Shown here one piece after another: positions 32,578 through 46,377 of a stretch of 64,000 bases of DNA. Position 1 is the first letter of the stretch. Each line of letters starts with the position of its first letter. The DNA is from Tuctoria greenei (Eukaryota > Streptophyta > Magnoliopsida > Poales > Poaceae). The stretch is taken from NCBI GenBank assembly GCA_036927565.1, contig JAYESD010000005.1, forward strand, positions 99,302,301-99,366,300, written 5' to 3'. The position numbers were made by a program, and so were the translations under genes. A model generated the notes under the pieces. It did no database searches. It was not told where the DNA came from and worked only from the letters and a program-made list of their open reading frames with translations.

Positions 32578-34820
32578 ATGGAGAAATACTCCACAAAACC
32601 TTGTGTCTTTAGTGGTATTGATTTTTAGGTTTGGAAGGCACATATGGAAGCCTTCATCTAGGCACAAGGCTTCACAATATGGGAGAAGGTGTAAAAGCCT
32701 TACAAAGTGCCGTCAAACGGTCAAGTTACAGCTACAAATATGAGAGATGTCTACTACAACAACAAGGCTCGAAACTTGATCATACAAGGATTAACTCAAA
32801 GCGACTTCGACCGTGTTGCACACCTCCGATCTGCATATGATGTGTGGAAAGCACTTTGTGACTACCACGAAGGATCGAACACGATCAAGAAGGTAAGGTA
32901 AGACATGTTCAAGAAAGAATGCATTTGCTTCGACAAGCAACCCAGTGAGTATATTGATGACCTTTTTGCTCGTTTTAATAAAATTCTCAGCAACTTGCGT
33001 AGTGTCAATGTTAAATTTTCAGATGCTGAAAATGCTAGGCAACTGTAAAGTGCATTAGATATGTCAATTTTGGAGATAAAAGTCACATCTATTCGTGAAT
33101 ATACTGTAATGAGTGCACTTACTTTATATGTGCTATATTCCAAGTTAAGAACTCATGAAATTGACATAATATCATGTAAGAACCCCAACAAGTCTATTGC
33201 TTTTTTTTTTCTCAACGTGACATGCCTAGCTCCGGTCAATCTTCATCTTGTGGTACACTTGATTCTTTGTCCTCTCTAACCCTTGAACAGATAGAGGAGT
33301 TTCCAGAGGAGGAGCTAGCACTTCTCTCTACCAGGTTCTCAAAAGCATTGCAAAATGTGAGAACTAGAAGGAGAGGAATCTATGAACCTCAATGATGCTT
33401 CGAATGTGGTAAGACAGGACATTTTCGTACTAATTGTCCAAACCTTTCAGGTCCTACTTCCCAGGAAGAAAAACAATCAAGGATGAAGCACTCCTCAACA
33501 AACGATAAGAAGAAGAAGAAGAAGGGCTTTACAAGTCACTAACTGGTGAACAGTTTTATCTCCACACACTAGGAACTTGGCTAAAGCGAAGTGGACATTG
33601 GAAGTTACAGAGATGAAGATGATTTGGTAAACTTGTGCTTCATGACAGGCAAGTCAAGATTAAGTATGGAGGAGGCAGAACACAATAGCGACAATGAAAA
33701 GGTATGTCCTGCTTGCGAATAATTGTGTGATGCTATTTCTCGTGCCACTATTATTGTTAAGAAAAAGGAGAAAAAGCTTAGGGACAATGTTGTTAGAATT
33801 GAGTTACTAGAATCTGAGAGTAATTATTTGAAATCCTTGATTACCTAGTATGATTCTTGTTCCTCATGTGATATAATATATGAACAATTGTCCTCATTAA
33901 GAAGTGCGCACACCTCCACACTTGATAAACTTGAGTTAGAAATTGAAAAGAACAGAGAGCTTGCTGCACTTAATGATAAAAACATGAAAGATGCTAGTTG
34001 TTCTACAATTGATTTGCGTTGTTCTACTTGTGATGATCTTGATAAGAAACAACAAGATGCTATGAATGAAATTTCTATATTGAGCAATGCTTTACGTTCT
34101 AGTGAAGTTAAATATTGTTCCAATTTTAAATTAAAAGGAAAAACTTCATGTGAAAATTGTCTTGATCTGTCCAATAAACTTGATGACATGCATAGGACAT
34201 TAAATCGGTTTTGTAATGGGAATAAGAACCTAAACTTGCTGCTGAATTCTTCCAAGTCTTGCAATGATAAAACTGGTTTAGGTTTTGATTCTCATGCTCA
34301 TGCTAGGGCAAATCCACCTAAAATTGTGAAGTCATTAGGAAGTGGTTTGATTCAAATAGTTCCTAAACAAAAAGAAGTGATTTTCAAATCTGTCGGAGTG
34401 TTGTCTCATTCAGTTTCAAATAAAAATGTTGCTTGCTCATATAGACATGAACACAAAGTTAAATTTCATTGTACCTACTGTGGTAGAGGTGGTCATGTCA
34501 TAGATTTTTGTGATACACTAGCTAAACAACAGAAAAAGGAAAGAATGATTGCTAGATCTCATAACTTTTATGCAAAATTTGTTGCACTTGCTAAACCAAA
34601 TAATAGAAACATGCAATCTGTTGTAATGAGTCGAAAACATGCAAAGTTTGCTCCCAAACCTACTGTTTTTCGTGCTACACAAGTAATATCTCGTAGGACA
34701 GTAGTTGAGTACAAAATCTTCAAGCTTTGGCTCATAAACCTTCTGTTTTATCTCAGCTTTTGCGTGTTTTTCCTGCTGCACGTCGTGTCACTTAGTACTG
34801 GATTCATAAATGGCTTTTGA
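32578..34820 (+). pseudogene. A2 gag pseudogene
   Basis: It starts at the ATG at 32578 with the same opening as A1 gag, but stops occur within the first 50 codons. The gag domain continues to about 33070. The first zinc knuckle (CFECGKTGHFRTNC) lies at about 33397-33440. The coiled-coil-like part (33888-34450) and a second zinc knuckle (CTYCGRGGHVIDFC, about 34471-34512) are in one long open frame. Two knuckles separated by a long helical region is unusual for copia Gag and appears to be the family-A design. Confidence 0.83.
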
Positions 34821-34864
34821 CTAACCCCAATATTGAGTCATCGACATATTGTTCTTCTATGTAG

Positions 34865-37800
34865 GTTACACGCTTGAGGAAGGAGAACATTTGGATTGTG
34901 GATTCTTGTTGCTCATGCCACATGACCGGTAACAAATAATGGTTCTCCTCTCTCTCTTTTGAGTCACGTGTAGAGAATGTTACTTTTGTCGGTAATTCTT
35001 CAACTCCTATAATTGCTAAGGGTTCGGTTAGACTAAATGATCACTACACTTTGAAGGATGTGGCACTTGTTAAAAATTTGAAATACAACTTGCTTTCTGT
35101 TTCACAACTGCTAGATGAAAATTTGGTAATTATTTTCACAAAAAATTGCTGCAAAGTTGTAAATTCAAACAGTTAGCTTATTTTTACCATGTCACGGTTT
35201 GGAAGAGTTTTTAAAGCTGATTTTGATATGTCTTCCACTATGCATAGGTGTCTAGTTGCTAATGATTCAAAGGACTTATATTTTTGGCATCGTAGACTTG
35301 GTCATGTAGGCTTTGATCATCTAACGCGTGTTAGTGCTCTTGATCGCATAAGCTTAAAGGGGACAAAGAAATTGTGTGCTCTTCTTGTAGACATGCTAAG
35401 ATGGTTGCAGGTTCACAAACTCCTCTCACAATGATCATGATAACGGAACCGGGTCAACTTTTGCACCTTGACACTGTAGGACCTTCACATGTTCAATCCT
35501 TCAGAGGTAAATGGTATGTTCTTGTGATTGTTGATGATTATTCTAAATACTATTAGGTTTACTTTATGGCATCTATGAATGAAGCTTTTAGTCATTTTAG
35601 AACTTTATTTTTTAAATTATCAATTGATCACCTAGGATCTTTAAAAGCAATTAGAAGTGATAACGGAACCAAATTTAAAAATCAATCGTTTGATCACTTT
35701 TGTGCTGAAAATGGAATAGATTATCAATTTTCTTCACCATATGTATCTCAACAAAACGGTGTTGTAGAAAGAAAGAACAAAACCTTAGTTGAGATTGCTA
35801 GGACTATGCTTGATGAATATCAAACTCCTAGGAAATTTTGGACTGAGGCGATTATGCTTGTTATGTCTCAAATCGTGTTTTCTTGCGCGCTAAGCTAGGT
35901 AAAACACCATATGAGCTCTGGTTTGGACATAGTCCTAGTGTTACACACTTTCGGGTCTTTGGTTGAAAATGCTTTGTTATGAAACATGGTAATCTTGATA
36001 AATTTAAACCTAGATCCATTGATGGCATGTTTCTTGGTTATCCATCTCATACTAGAGGCTACCGTGTGCTTTTAATTGACACTAACAAAATTGTGGAGAC
36101 TTGTGGGGTGTCTTTTGATGAAGCTAGCCCAGGTACTAGCTCAAAAATTCCAGGTCAGGATCCATATCCGCAGGGGGAGAACATTTTCGTTGAAGATGAG
36201 GAAGCGGTGGAGCTGCTGCCCGAAAATTCAGCAGCTAATGACATTGTTCCAGCTCCTGATTTTGATTCACAGTCAGCACCGACGACCACCATTGCTGGTC
36301 CAGATCCTCCTCAAGTCACAAGCTCATCGATTTGTGATTAACATGAAGAAGAAGAAGAATCTTGTGAAGTGTCCACTCCCCTTCGGGTTCTCAAAAGTCA
36401 TCCTCCACAACAAATTATTGGAAGCTTGCACGAACGAGTCACATGGTCCAGGTTTTGCGATCCAAACTCTCATGTGCATTCCCCTTTTTGTTGCTTCTTT
36501 TGAACCCAAAGATATATAACATGCACTCTTTAATGAATCTTGTATTATTGCCATTCAAGAAGAGTTAGAAAATTTTGAAAGAAATAATGTTTGGAAACTT
36601 GTACCTCCACCTCAAGGTCACACTTTAATTGGAACTAAATAGATGTTTAAAAATAAACAAAGTGAGGATGTGGTTGTGGTTAGGAATAAAGCTAGGTTGG
36701 TTGTTCAAGGTTTCAGTAAAGTTGAAGGTCTAGATTTTGATGAAACTTTTGCTCATGTTGCTAGATTAGAAGCCATAAGAATTTTGTTAGCTATTGCTGC
36801 ATCTAAAGGTTTTAAGCTATATCAAATGGATGTTAAAAGTGCTTTTCTGAATGGCTACATAGATGAGGAGGTTTATGTCAAACAACCATCGGGTTTTGAA
36901 AATCCATATTTTCCTAATCATGTTTACAAACTGTCCAAAGACTTGTACGGTCTCAAAAAAGCCCCTAGAGCGTGGTATGATAGGTTAAAAATATTCTTGC
37001 TTGAAAAGGGGCTTCCCATGGGCAAGGTTGATGAAACTCTTTTTGTGCTTAAGCATGGCAATGAATAATTATTCGTTCAAGTGTATGTGGATGATATTAT
37101 CTTTGGTTGTGCTTCTCATGATCTTGTCTCTATGTTTTCAGCTATGATGAGTTCAGAATTTGAGATGAGTATGATGGGAGAACTCACGTACTTTTTGGGG
37201 CTGCAAATCAAGCAAACCAAGGAGGGTACCTTTGTGCATCAAACGAAGTATACAAAAGACCTCCTAAGGTGCTTCAACATGGACAAAAGCAATCCTCTTC
37301 AGACACCAATGGGAAGAGCAAGAACACTTGAACTTGATGAAGATGGTGAACCCGTGGATTAAAAGGAATATAGAAGCATGATCGGATAACTTTTGTACCT
37401 CACGGCATCAAGACCGAACATACAATTCAGCATATATCTTTGTGCACGGTTTCAAGCCTTCCCACGTGCTTCACATCGTCAAGCCCTCAAAAAGATTCTC
37501 ATGTACTTACATGGAACTCAGGAATTTGGCATTTTTCTTCCTTCTTCTTCAACCGTTACTTTGAAAGCTTTTTTGGATGCTGATTTTGGGGGTTGTAGGA
37601 TTGATATGAAAAGTACTTTTGGTGCTTGTCATTTTCTTGGTAATTCAGTTGTTGCTTGGTCCTCTAGAAAACAAAACTCAGTTGCACAATCCACAGCTGA
37701 ATCTGAATATGTAGCTGCTACTAGTGCTTGCTCACAAAATCTTTGGATTGTTCAAACACATAAGGACTATGGGGTTGATCTAGATAGTGTTCCATCGTTT

Positions 37801-38036
37801 TGTGATAACACTAGTGCCATTTGCATTGCTAAAAACCCCGTGTAACATTCTAGAACTAAGCACATTGACATTAGGTATCACTTTCTCCGTGATAATGTTG
37901 AAAAAGGAATCATTGTGCTTCACCATTAGATACGGAACAACAATTGGCTGACATTTTTACAAAACCTTTGGATTTCACTCGTTTTTGTTTCATTCGTAGT
38001 GAAATAGGGGTTATGCATCCTCATGGCTTACATTGA
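34865..38036 (+). pseudogene. A2 pol pseudogene (PR-IN-RT-RNase H)
   Basis: The protease motif is DSCC..HMTG, replacing the family Gly by Cys. Further domains are the integrase zinc domain at about 35270-35410 (FWHRRLGHVG, CSSCRHAK), integrase core 35566-35898, reverse transcriptase about 36560-37430 with an intact YVDD at 37084-37095, and RNase H to 38036. Stops include TAA at 37066-37068 and at 37360-37362 and a TAG at 36640-36642. Frameshifts occur near 35890 and 35965. It follows a TAG at 34862-34864 that is also present at the same place in A1. Inactive. Confidence 0.87.
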
Positions 38037-39012
38037 GGAGAAGTTTTGAAACTTGAGAAGTCTATGTGTGAATCTGAAATTAAAATAATATGAGCATATT
38101 ATTTCATACATATATGACTTTATGATTCCTTTTACATACTGGAAGTTCTTACTACATTACTCGTGTTATATATTTTGTAGTTTTTGCCATGTCTAGTAAG
38201 TGGAATAAATACTTACACTAAATCTGATCATGGTCAAACTTTCTTGCTCTTTTGAACTTGTTGCATGCTCACAAGTGCTTTTACTCATAAAGAATTAATC
38301 AAGTAATCAACTCATATGTTGAGTTTTTTATGAATAAATATAAATTGAGAAAGATCAAGAGAATATGCATGTGTTGCACTTCTTCTTTCGAGATGCTTAT
38401 CATTGCACTTAGATATGAACTTGGAAGAAGTTATGTATGACTAAAATCATGTCCTTAAGCTTCTGATGGTCAAATGACATAGGCTTGGCTTGGTTGGTTA
38501 GAATAAGGCAGATGCAATATATAATCTCTTGCAAATGTCTTATGTTAAAAATTTGTGCTTTAAAAAAATTGCAGCAACAAGTGTCATGCTTTTAGGTATT
38601 GAATAGTTAAGTTTGTGAGATCATGACCTGCTTAAATTAAAAATTACACTTGATTTCTAGCATGGCTCACACTACTTTATGTATTTCATTGATGTGATAG
38701 TGTAAGTTACTTGATAGTATGACTTGGATGAGATTTGTGTTTATATGTATATGTTATAATATGCTCATAACAATTAAATTTTCTCTTTTGTACTTTGCTG
38801 AATACATTGTCAAGTGGGGAGAAATTGATCACACCTTGCACATATTCACAAGTGTTTTTGGCACGATTCCTCTCAGTGGGAGAAATATGTATAGGGAGAA
38901 ATTTATTTCTATCTCATTTGATTTCAAAAAGGGGGAGAAATTGTTCTCAAAACTTTTCATACCAATGTTCGGATTTTATGTGGTGTTGCCAATGCATTCA
39001 TCAAGGGGAGAT
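38037..39012 (+). other. A2 3' non-coding region with repeated purine tracts
   Basis: No ORF of note. Purine tracts are at about 38814-38822 (GTGGGGAGAAATTG), about 38925-38941 (AAAAAGGGGGAGAAATTG) and 39002-39012 (CAAGGGGAGAT), the last directly before the 3' LTR. Confidence 0.75.
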
Positions 39013-40783
39013 TGTGAGACCTATGTGTGTTGAATACATTGGCTATGGCGATAAAAGTTTTGCATACTACCAAAACACCTTTATCATCAAGGTCCGACTC
39101 TAGGTGCGAGCTCCAGCAACGTCCGACGATAGGTCCGACTTGTTTTGGATAGCTCCGACAAGGTCCGACGTAAGGTCTGACTTGTTTTGGCTAGGTCCGA
39201 CTTCTTTGTCTAGATCTGACTAGCTATGGTTAACTCCGGCTCTAGGTCCGACTAGCTTTGGTAAGCTTCGACGCTAGGTCCGACTAGCTTTGGTTAGCTC
39301 CGGTGCTAGGCCCCGCTAGCTTTGGTAAGCTCCATTGCTAGGTCCTTCTAGCTTTGGTAAGCGCCGGTTCAACGTCCGGTTAGCTTTGGCAAGGTTCGGA
39401 GCTTGATTGCAGTGGTTCTGCTTTTAACATGCAATGATTTGTACTTGCTTTACATTGATGGAAAATTTTCTTAGTAATATTTTACTAAGTTTTTGGTGTG
39501 TTTTGGTGGTTATGGTTGATTCTTATTATGGGTTGCAACATGCTTATGAGAGGTGCTCACGTAAGGTGTTGTGGTTTCGGAACTAACGAAAGTCAAGTGA
39601 AAGACTTGTGCTCGGAAGTATTGGTTGTTTTTTCATGTGCAGGTGTTGATTGAGTTCAAGACTTGGCTGGTGATGGGATGCATTGAACTAGTATTAGGGA
39701 GAAGATGAGGTTGAACAACCAAGTTCGGGAGGAATTGTGGTTGAGTTGATCGGGAGGTCGCGCAACATCTATGAATCAAGATCAATGCATATGAAGGTAT
39801 TGTGGACGTCGTTGGAAAATGTTTGCACGTATGCAAGGAGTGCATGGACGTGGCTACATGGTTCCAAGGCGCAATAAAGAGATGTGGACGTAAAGAATTG
39901 GTCGGAAAAGGACCAACCGTCTAGGTTATGGACTCATCTTGCGGCTGAGTCGTGTTTGACTCAAATATGGAATGTTTTGAGTTGGTTATTATAGGATTTC
40001 GTGTGGGTCACAAATTTAAGTTGTTTTAGGAATGTGGGATATGTTCCTAAGGTGTTTGGAAGTCTTAAGATTGCTTTTATCTATGTATAGAAGAGTCTTG
40101 AGCAGTTATGGAAAATTTCAATTTGTAAACGGGGTAGGATTAGAGTTCTGATTTGAGTTATGTTGGCCTTCGGGCTGGTTATATAAGAAAGGGAGGCCAA
40201 AGCTCATGGTGTACGACTTTTGGGCTGTTCCTCTTGTGTTCTAATGAATAAATATCATAGTTTAAAGGAACTTTTGTGCCTTATTCGTCCAACTTGTTCC
40301 AGACAATTTTTCTCGTCGAATTTTTTGCACAACACTACCTTTCTTTGGTGGTTTTATCATAACCCGAGTTTTACAGATCCAATTGATGTGATTCTTTTTA
40401 GGTTGTCTTCACAACTTTATTATCTATCATCTATCAAAATTTCACGGCCATTGGATTTGTGGTTTCTAATCTACATGAGTTTCTTTCCAATGTTCTAGAA
40501 CTGTTTTGCTCGGGTAGAACAGATTGACCTTTGTTCGATCTTTCGATCGTAACTTGCGTCTCCTCGACGGATTTGAGTCATTCTTTTTGTGTCATCTTTA
40601 TGACTTGATTCTCTCTGATATCTATTACTTTTTTCACGGCGAAACACTTTTATATTAGTCTCACACAATTTATTTAACAGGTCATTTTCTACCGAGGAGT
40701 TATCATTGCTTCCGCTAAAAAAGTTTTAAATCTACCATTCACCCCCCCCTCTGGTAGCTTCTCACGTGCTTTTCGATCCTACA
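39013..40783 (+). repeat. A2 3' LTR
   Basis: Starts TGTGAGACC and ends GATCCTACA, followed by GAGTT. It has the motif array at about 39085-39415 and a TATA box near 40180. It differs from the 5' LTR at many sites, so A2 is far older than S1. Confidence 0.92.
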
Positions 40784-40788
40784 GAGTT

Positions 40789-42988
40789 GAAAATGTTATG
40801 GACAGGAATTGAAGTGTATGACTGTTATAAAAAATAGAAATTCAACCTTCGAGCTGCATACTTGTGGTCTGTCCATGATTTTCGAGCTTACGGCATGGTT
40901 TCTGCCTAGAGCACTCATGGTCGTTTGACATGTCCGATATGTGCTTCGGATACAGAATGTTTTTGTTTAAATCATGGTGGCAATATTTGCTACTTCAATT
41001 GCCACAGACGTTGGTTACTGCCTAATCACGTGTTTAGGCAACAAAAAGATGCCTTCATGAAGGACACCGTTCTCAAAATAGGATCACCGCAACGTCTCAA
41101 TGGGTCAGAGATTGCTGAACAGTTGAAAAACTGAGTGGCAGATGAAGATCGTCCTGGATATTTTGTTGGTTACGGAGAGGACCACAATTGGACTCATATA
41201 TGTGGACTATGGGAGCTACCGTATGTGAAATCCTCAATCTTAATGCATAACATTGATGTCTTGCATTAGGAACGTAACATGGGCAAATGCATCATAAGCA
41301 CATGCATCGATTTGACAGGAAGAACCAAAGATAATATAAAAGCTCAAGGATTTGGCAGAGGTTTGTAAATGTCCAACTCTTGATCTAACCAAATCTTGTG
41401 GCAAACTGCGTGCTTCTTTCTGTCTTTGACCAAAAGAAAATAAAGAAGTTTTCGAATGGTTGAAAATGTTGAAATTCCCAGGTGGTTATGCTGCTAGCTT
41501 GAGACGAGTCGTAAATGTTAATATTGGAAATCTGACAGGGTTGAAAAGTCATGATTATCACATAATCATGGAAAGACTTCTGTCAATTATGCTTCGGGGC
41601 TACGTTGACGATGCGGTGTGGAAGGTGCTAGCTGAGCTTAGCTACTTTTATAGACAGCTTTGTGCTAAAGAAATCTCAGTCGAGATGATGGAGAAGTTGG
41701 AAAAGGAGATACCAGTGCTTTTATGTAAGATGGAAAAAGTTTTCCCTCTAGGGTTCTTCAATCTAATGCAACATCTTCTAATCCATCTTCCATATGAAGC
41801 TAAAGTGGGCGGGTCTGTGCAATATAGGTGGATGTATCATGTTGAAAGAGCATTTAGGTGTCTTAAACCAATGGTTCACAATCTGGTAAGGGTTGAAGGA
41901 TGCATCGCTGAAGCATACGCCATTCAGGAGATAGGATACCTTTCAAGCATCTGTTTTGCAGAAGAACACAATGTTAATGTTTCAATGTTGCGGTACAATA
42001 TGTATGAAGCACCCTCTTGTAGCAGCCTCTCCATTTTTAAAACGAGAGGCACCACTGTTGGTAGTGGCACGAGCTATGATGCTGAACCAAATGAAAAGAC
42101 GCCTGCTTTGATGTACATATACACTAATATAGAGGGGATGGACAAATATTTTCAGTAAGTGTTTGTTCAACATCTATAATAATTAGTGTGTTGTGTTATA
42201 CATCTATGGTAATCATTCTGTTTTTCCTTATTTAGTGAGTTCGATCATCAAAATTGGAAACCTAAGCAGCAACCTACGAGCAGACCAATACAATCAATGC
42301 AATATTATGGAGTACATGGACTTAACTTCCAATCCTTGTTTCATGCACAGTGCAAAAAACAAATCGGCATCCATGAAGAATTACGACAACTGGCCTACGG
42401 ATCCATTAAATTAAAAGCTACGGTCGATACGACGTCAGTTGGTTTCGATTTTGTTGAACTGAATTTGAAGATCAACGTCCTTTCAGAGCAACATGTAACA
42501 CCGGAGTTGTGAATAGGGCAGTAGATGACCAAGGACATGAAACTAATTATTATGAGATCATTAAAAACGTCCTTAAATTCAGTTTTGCGGGGAATAAGGT
42601 CCTTAATGTTGTCTTCTTTGGCTGCAATTTGTTTGATCCTAACAATGGAACTCGACAAAACCAATTTGGCATGGTAGAAGTCAAACACAAGGACCGGCTA
42701 TGAGGCTGCGACACCTTCATCCTTGCACACCAAGTCGAGCAAGTGTATTATCTACAATATCCATGCAAAAATCTTAAAGCATGGTGGGTTGTACACAAGG
42801 TGAATCCCCGTGAGCGGTAATATACACCAGACGATGCTGGACACCTTGATGATGAGGTTGATGTTGTTTACTAAGAACAAGAGTTGTCGGACTCTTTTAT
42901 TGATGAGCCTGAATTAGGACTCGATGATTTAGTTGGATATGCAGAAGACATAGAGACTAGTGAGATGCAAAAACAAAAACAAAAATGA
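40789..42988 (+). pseudogene. CACTA-1 TNP2-type transposase, 3' half
   Basis: It resumes directly after A2 with the rest of the DDE domain (STHGRLTCPICASDT, then CHRRWLLPNHVFR), interrupted by stops around 41132 and 41268. The conserved C-terminal helical domain of TNP2 proteins (DUF4218-like) is an open stretch at 41460-42158 (LKSHDYHIIMERLL, HLPYEAKVGGSVQYRWMY). A further exon-like part at 42235-42510 and a DUF4216-like region at about 42520-42830 (NGTRQNQFGMVEV, FILAHQVEQVYYL) follow. The tail ends at TGA 42986-42988 with an in-frame TAA just before. It is a pseudogene because of stops and the A2 insertion. Confidence 0.85.
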
Positions 42989-43148
42989 GCAGCTACCACA
43001 ACAAAAGATCGATGGTCCGATTTACGTAGTAGAGTACATCGTGATGCTTATGGATTTTAAAATTAAGTACAAGTAACATTTCTTTCATGTCTTCTATTCT
43101 TTTATATACTTTCCATTAAATTCATTAGCTAATTTTCTTTTAAACAGG

Positions 43149-43649
43149 ATGTCGTCAAGTAGCAGCAGACGAGGACGGGCACGAGCACGGAGCTTTTTGT
43201 CACCGACAGTCACGAGAGGAGAGGAGGTCTTCCACGGCACTCAGCATAGCAGGGGTTGACGAGCTCAATTGGTGAGCCATCTACCGGAGTCGTCACCACA
43301 GCGGTCACGATAGGCAAAGAACAATTAATTACATAAATTATATAAGTAATTATTTATTCTATAATATGAATCTTTAACATTGTTCGGACGACTCTATGTC
43401 CGAGGACACAAAGGCTAGGGTGCCTCCTTCAGTGCCTTCTTCTTCGGTGCCTTCTGCTTCGGAGACAGTGCAGTCGGGTGACCCCACTTCTGGGTCACCT
43501 GCTTTGGAGCAGGTTCCACAGCGGTGGACTAGAAGGAGACACTACATGCCTCCTCCTCCGGCTCCTGCAAACCCAAACGATCGGATCGTTATTCGTCCGA
43601 TTGGCAATAGGTAAGTAAATCTATAACAATTCAATTAGATACTTTTAGA

Positions 43650-43704
<55 letters not shown>

Positions 43705-45418
43705 TAATTCAGAATCATGTATCAGGACACGGGAGGATGCCTTCGTTCACGGGTCACAGACACCACGCGCTCGTTAACGGTATCATGGGCCATCTCCGTT
43801 TGCACTACCCCGGTGTAGTGAACGGACGCGCTGCCACGTCTTGGAATGACTACTATAGGGACTAGGACGTTCTTTACAGCAACCACCAGGAGGTTGTTTG
43901 GCAAGATTTCATGGTAAGTATGAACAATACTTGTGTAATACAAATCTAATATAAGTTACATACATTTACTTGTAAATTTCTTTTTCAGGCACAATATCGT
44001 TGGAGAATGAGGTCGAGCAGACGGATCACACTCGTCTCATCTTCCATAACTACGCCAAGAAGATGGTGACACAGTCACTATCGTCGGCTCGCATTCAAGC
44101 TATGACCGCGTACTTCAAGTTGCATCCAAAAGAGCGTGACCTGGGGAAGTACTTGACGGAGGCCCAGTACGTAGAGGTAAAGTTTTTAGTTTACTTTGCT
44201 TCATTATCTGATTGTGATCAATATTTTTATTGAATAATAAATTAGTGCAGGTCAGCGTAGCGTGGCTTGAGAGCCGCCCAGATGCGTACCGTGGCCTTTG
44301 TGCTCTTTGGGCGAGCGAGGGCTTCCAGACACTTTCTAAAACCCGTCGAGAGAGTAGAGGGACGGAGAGAAAACATCCCTTGGGTGAGGTCGGGTACATA
44401 TGCCTCGTTAAACGGATGGTAAGTGCTATTCGCATTCTATTAAGTAATTTATAATCTTCATTGTGCTAACATGTATCGATAAGAGTACGAGAGCGGTCAG
44501 CAGCCAACACCTATCAAGGGTGGAAGAGGGGTCAGTTGGGAAGTGACCCCTCGCAGCATGACTAGCTGTCTTCTCAGACGGCGACACATGCTTTGGTGAG
44601 TTATTTTTTCAACTTAATTGAATTCTCTTTAATAGTTCTAATGATGTTATTTTTTGTATTTTCAGGCAAAGTACGCTGAGGAGACGTGGAGGATTCGAGG
44701 CAAAGAGTTTGATTGGTAGAGCGCGCCAATTGTCCCCGAAGCCGCGTATGCAAGCGGTGGTGGGAAACCTCACGGACGGTGAGCATTGTTATTTTTAATT
44801 TACTGTTACTAACTTCGAGATACAAAAATTTAATAATATTATTTTGTTGTGCAGGTTAGCTATCTTCGATGGAGTGGTCGGCTCGAGGCAGGCTCGGGAT
44901 TCCTCGAGAGCTTATTCGTTGCATCATGGCAGGTCCAGCTGCAGTCATGCGACCCAAGATCTGGAGCTCCAGAGTCTTCGAAAGGAGCTTCAGAGGACTC
45001 ATGAAACGCTCAGGGTGAGGGACAAGGGGAGAGGGCTAGGGATGAGTATCAAAACTCATTCATATTACAGATGCAAGCTGTTGTGCAGGTACATTCTAGA
45101 TGTTGTACTTAACATTTTTAATATATAAATGACATGTATAATTATTTGCTTTATGTTTGTAGGCTATATTTCCAGGACAACCGCCTGTCCTTCCGCAATG
45201 GGTGCCGCCAGCGATACAACAGCCGTTGGTGCCGATGACAGCAGTCTAGGTACAAAATTTAGTAAAATATACATTTTTTTTACTTGTAACATGTCTAACC
45301 ACACTTGCACATCACAGTGATCGAGAACGGAGACTCAAACTCTATCGCCTTAGATTCTGGCGATTGGAAGACTGCGGGAGGGGTTCCCGAACTACGGTGG
45401 CAGCGGACGGAGTAGCGT
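43149..45418 (+). pseudogene. CACTA-1 TNPA-type second gene, multi-exon
   Basis: Conserved splice sites outline exons at about 43149-43313, 43386-43610, 43726-43913, 43989-44176, 44251-44418, 44484-44595, 44666-44778, 44855-45088, 45163-45249 and 45318-45418. The donors are mostly GTAAG and the acceptors pyrimidine-rich with CAG. Translated parts include a Ser/Arg/Pro-rich N-terminus, then helical segments (HNYAKKMVTQSLSSARIQA; LCALWASEGFQTLSKTRRES; KHPLGEVGYICLVKRM) of the plant En/Spm transposase family. In-frame stops in several exons (for example TAG near 43863 and near 44717) argue that it is decayed. In CACTA elements this protein binds the subterminal repeats. Confidence 0.72.
43650..43702. 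repeat. (TA)n microsatellite
   Basis: About 25 TA units lie in an intron of the TNPA-type gene. Confidence 0.95.
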
Positions 45419-46377
45419 CTAAGAGTCACGTCAGCTCCTCGCTTGTTAGTTTCAATTTTAAGTAAATCAACAGTTTTCTGGCTAGATTGAATGACAAACC
45501 TTCTCTATGGAACCCACGCTTGTCTGCAGCATATACTCATAACGAATAGTATACAATCCAAATTGTCCGCAGCAGATACTCATCTGCAGCAATATAATCT
45601 TCCATCACCATTTCTTCCACCACCATTACGACTAAGAAATAATGAAGCTCAGTGCATTGACATTTCAATTTTCATTCCAGAACACTAATTCGAATTCTAC
45701 ACAAACTCTAATGAATTGCTGGCCGCACCAAGTAGTATAGTAAAATAAAATAGAAAGGAAGAGATGCCATGTGCTCTCGTTAATGGGAGAAACAGTTGCA
45801 TGGAAACTTCCTTTCCTCCTGAGCAGATCATTTAAACATTTACAGAGAAAACGATGAAGTCAAATCAAGATCTTGGCAAACAAGAGAATAATCCTCCTAA
45901 ATTAATATGACATATTGACGCAAATAACTGAAATTCAAGATTGGCAAAATGAATCTACATAAGAATTAATGAGAACTAATAGCAAGAATAGGCACAAGCG
46001 CAACAAGTACAAGAAAGGGGGAAGATATAGCAGCAGGCATGAAACCATACCACGCCTTTGATCCTGCTTTGCTTTACTTCCTTTGATCCTTTCCATGCTT
46101 CAGAAAATTACAGTACATAATTGACTGACTTGCATGCTATCTATTTTACAGGAATTTTGAAGGCGAGGAGGCAATGTCAGTGCCAGAGCCGGAAGCCAGG
46201 GACTTCACCAAGGTCTTTATGTTTTGCGGTTGTATTTTGCTTCGTCCGAACTTGCAAAGTGTGAAGTGGCTGACTATATAGTGTTTTGAAATGCTTATTG
46301 ATATATATGTTTGTTTTGAAGTGCCTGTGTGATCTGGCCATCCAGTCAGGGCAGTATTTTCTATTTTTTTAAATGCA
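45419..46377. other. CACTA-1 3' flank of the TNPA-type gene
   Basis: AT-rich sequence without a convincing ORF; it probably contains the 3' untranslated region. No foreign insertion is recognised. Confidence 0.4.

Larger units (their letters stand above)
30756..40783 (+). mobile_element. A2: full-length decayed Sirevirus-like copia element (family A)
   Basis: LTRs at 30756-32516 and 39013-40783 and the duplication GAGTT at 30751-30755 and 40784-40788 define an exact insertion into the CACTA-1 transposase gene. Internal organisation is the same as in A1. Stops and indels occur throughout gag and pol, but some domains are better kept than in A1 (second zinc knuckle, YVDD). Confidence 0.93.
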
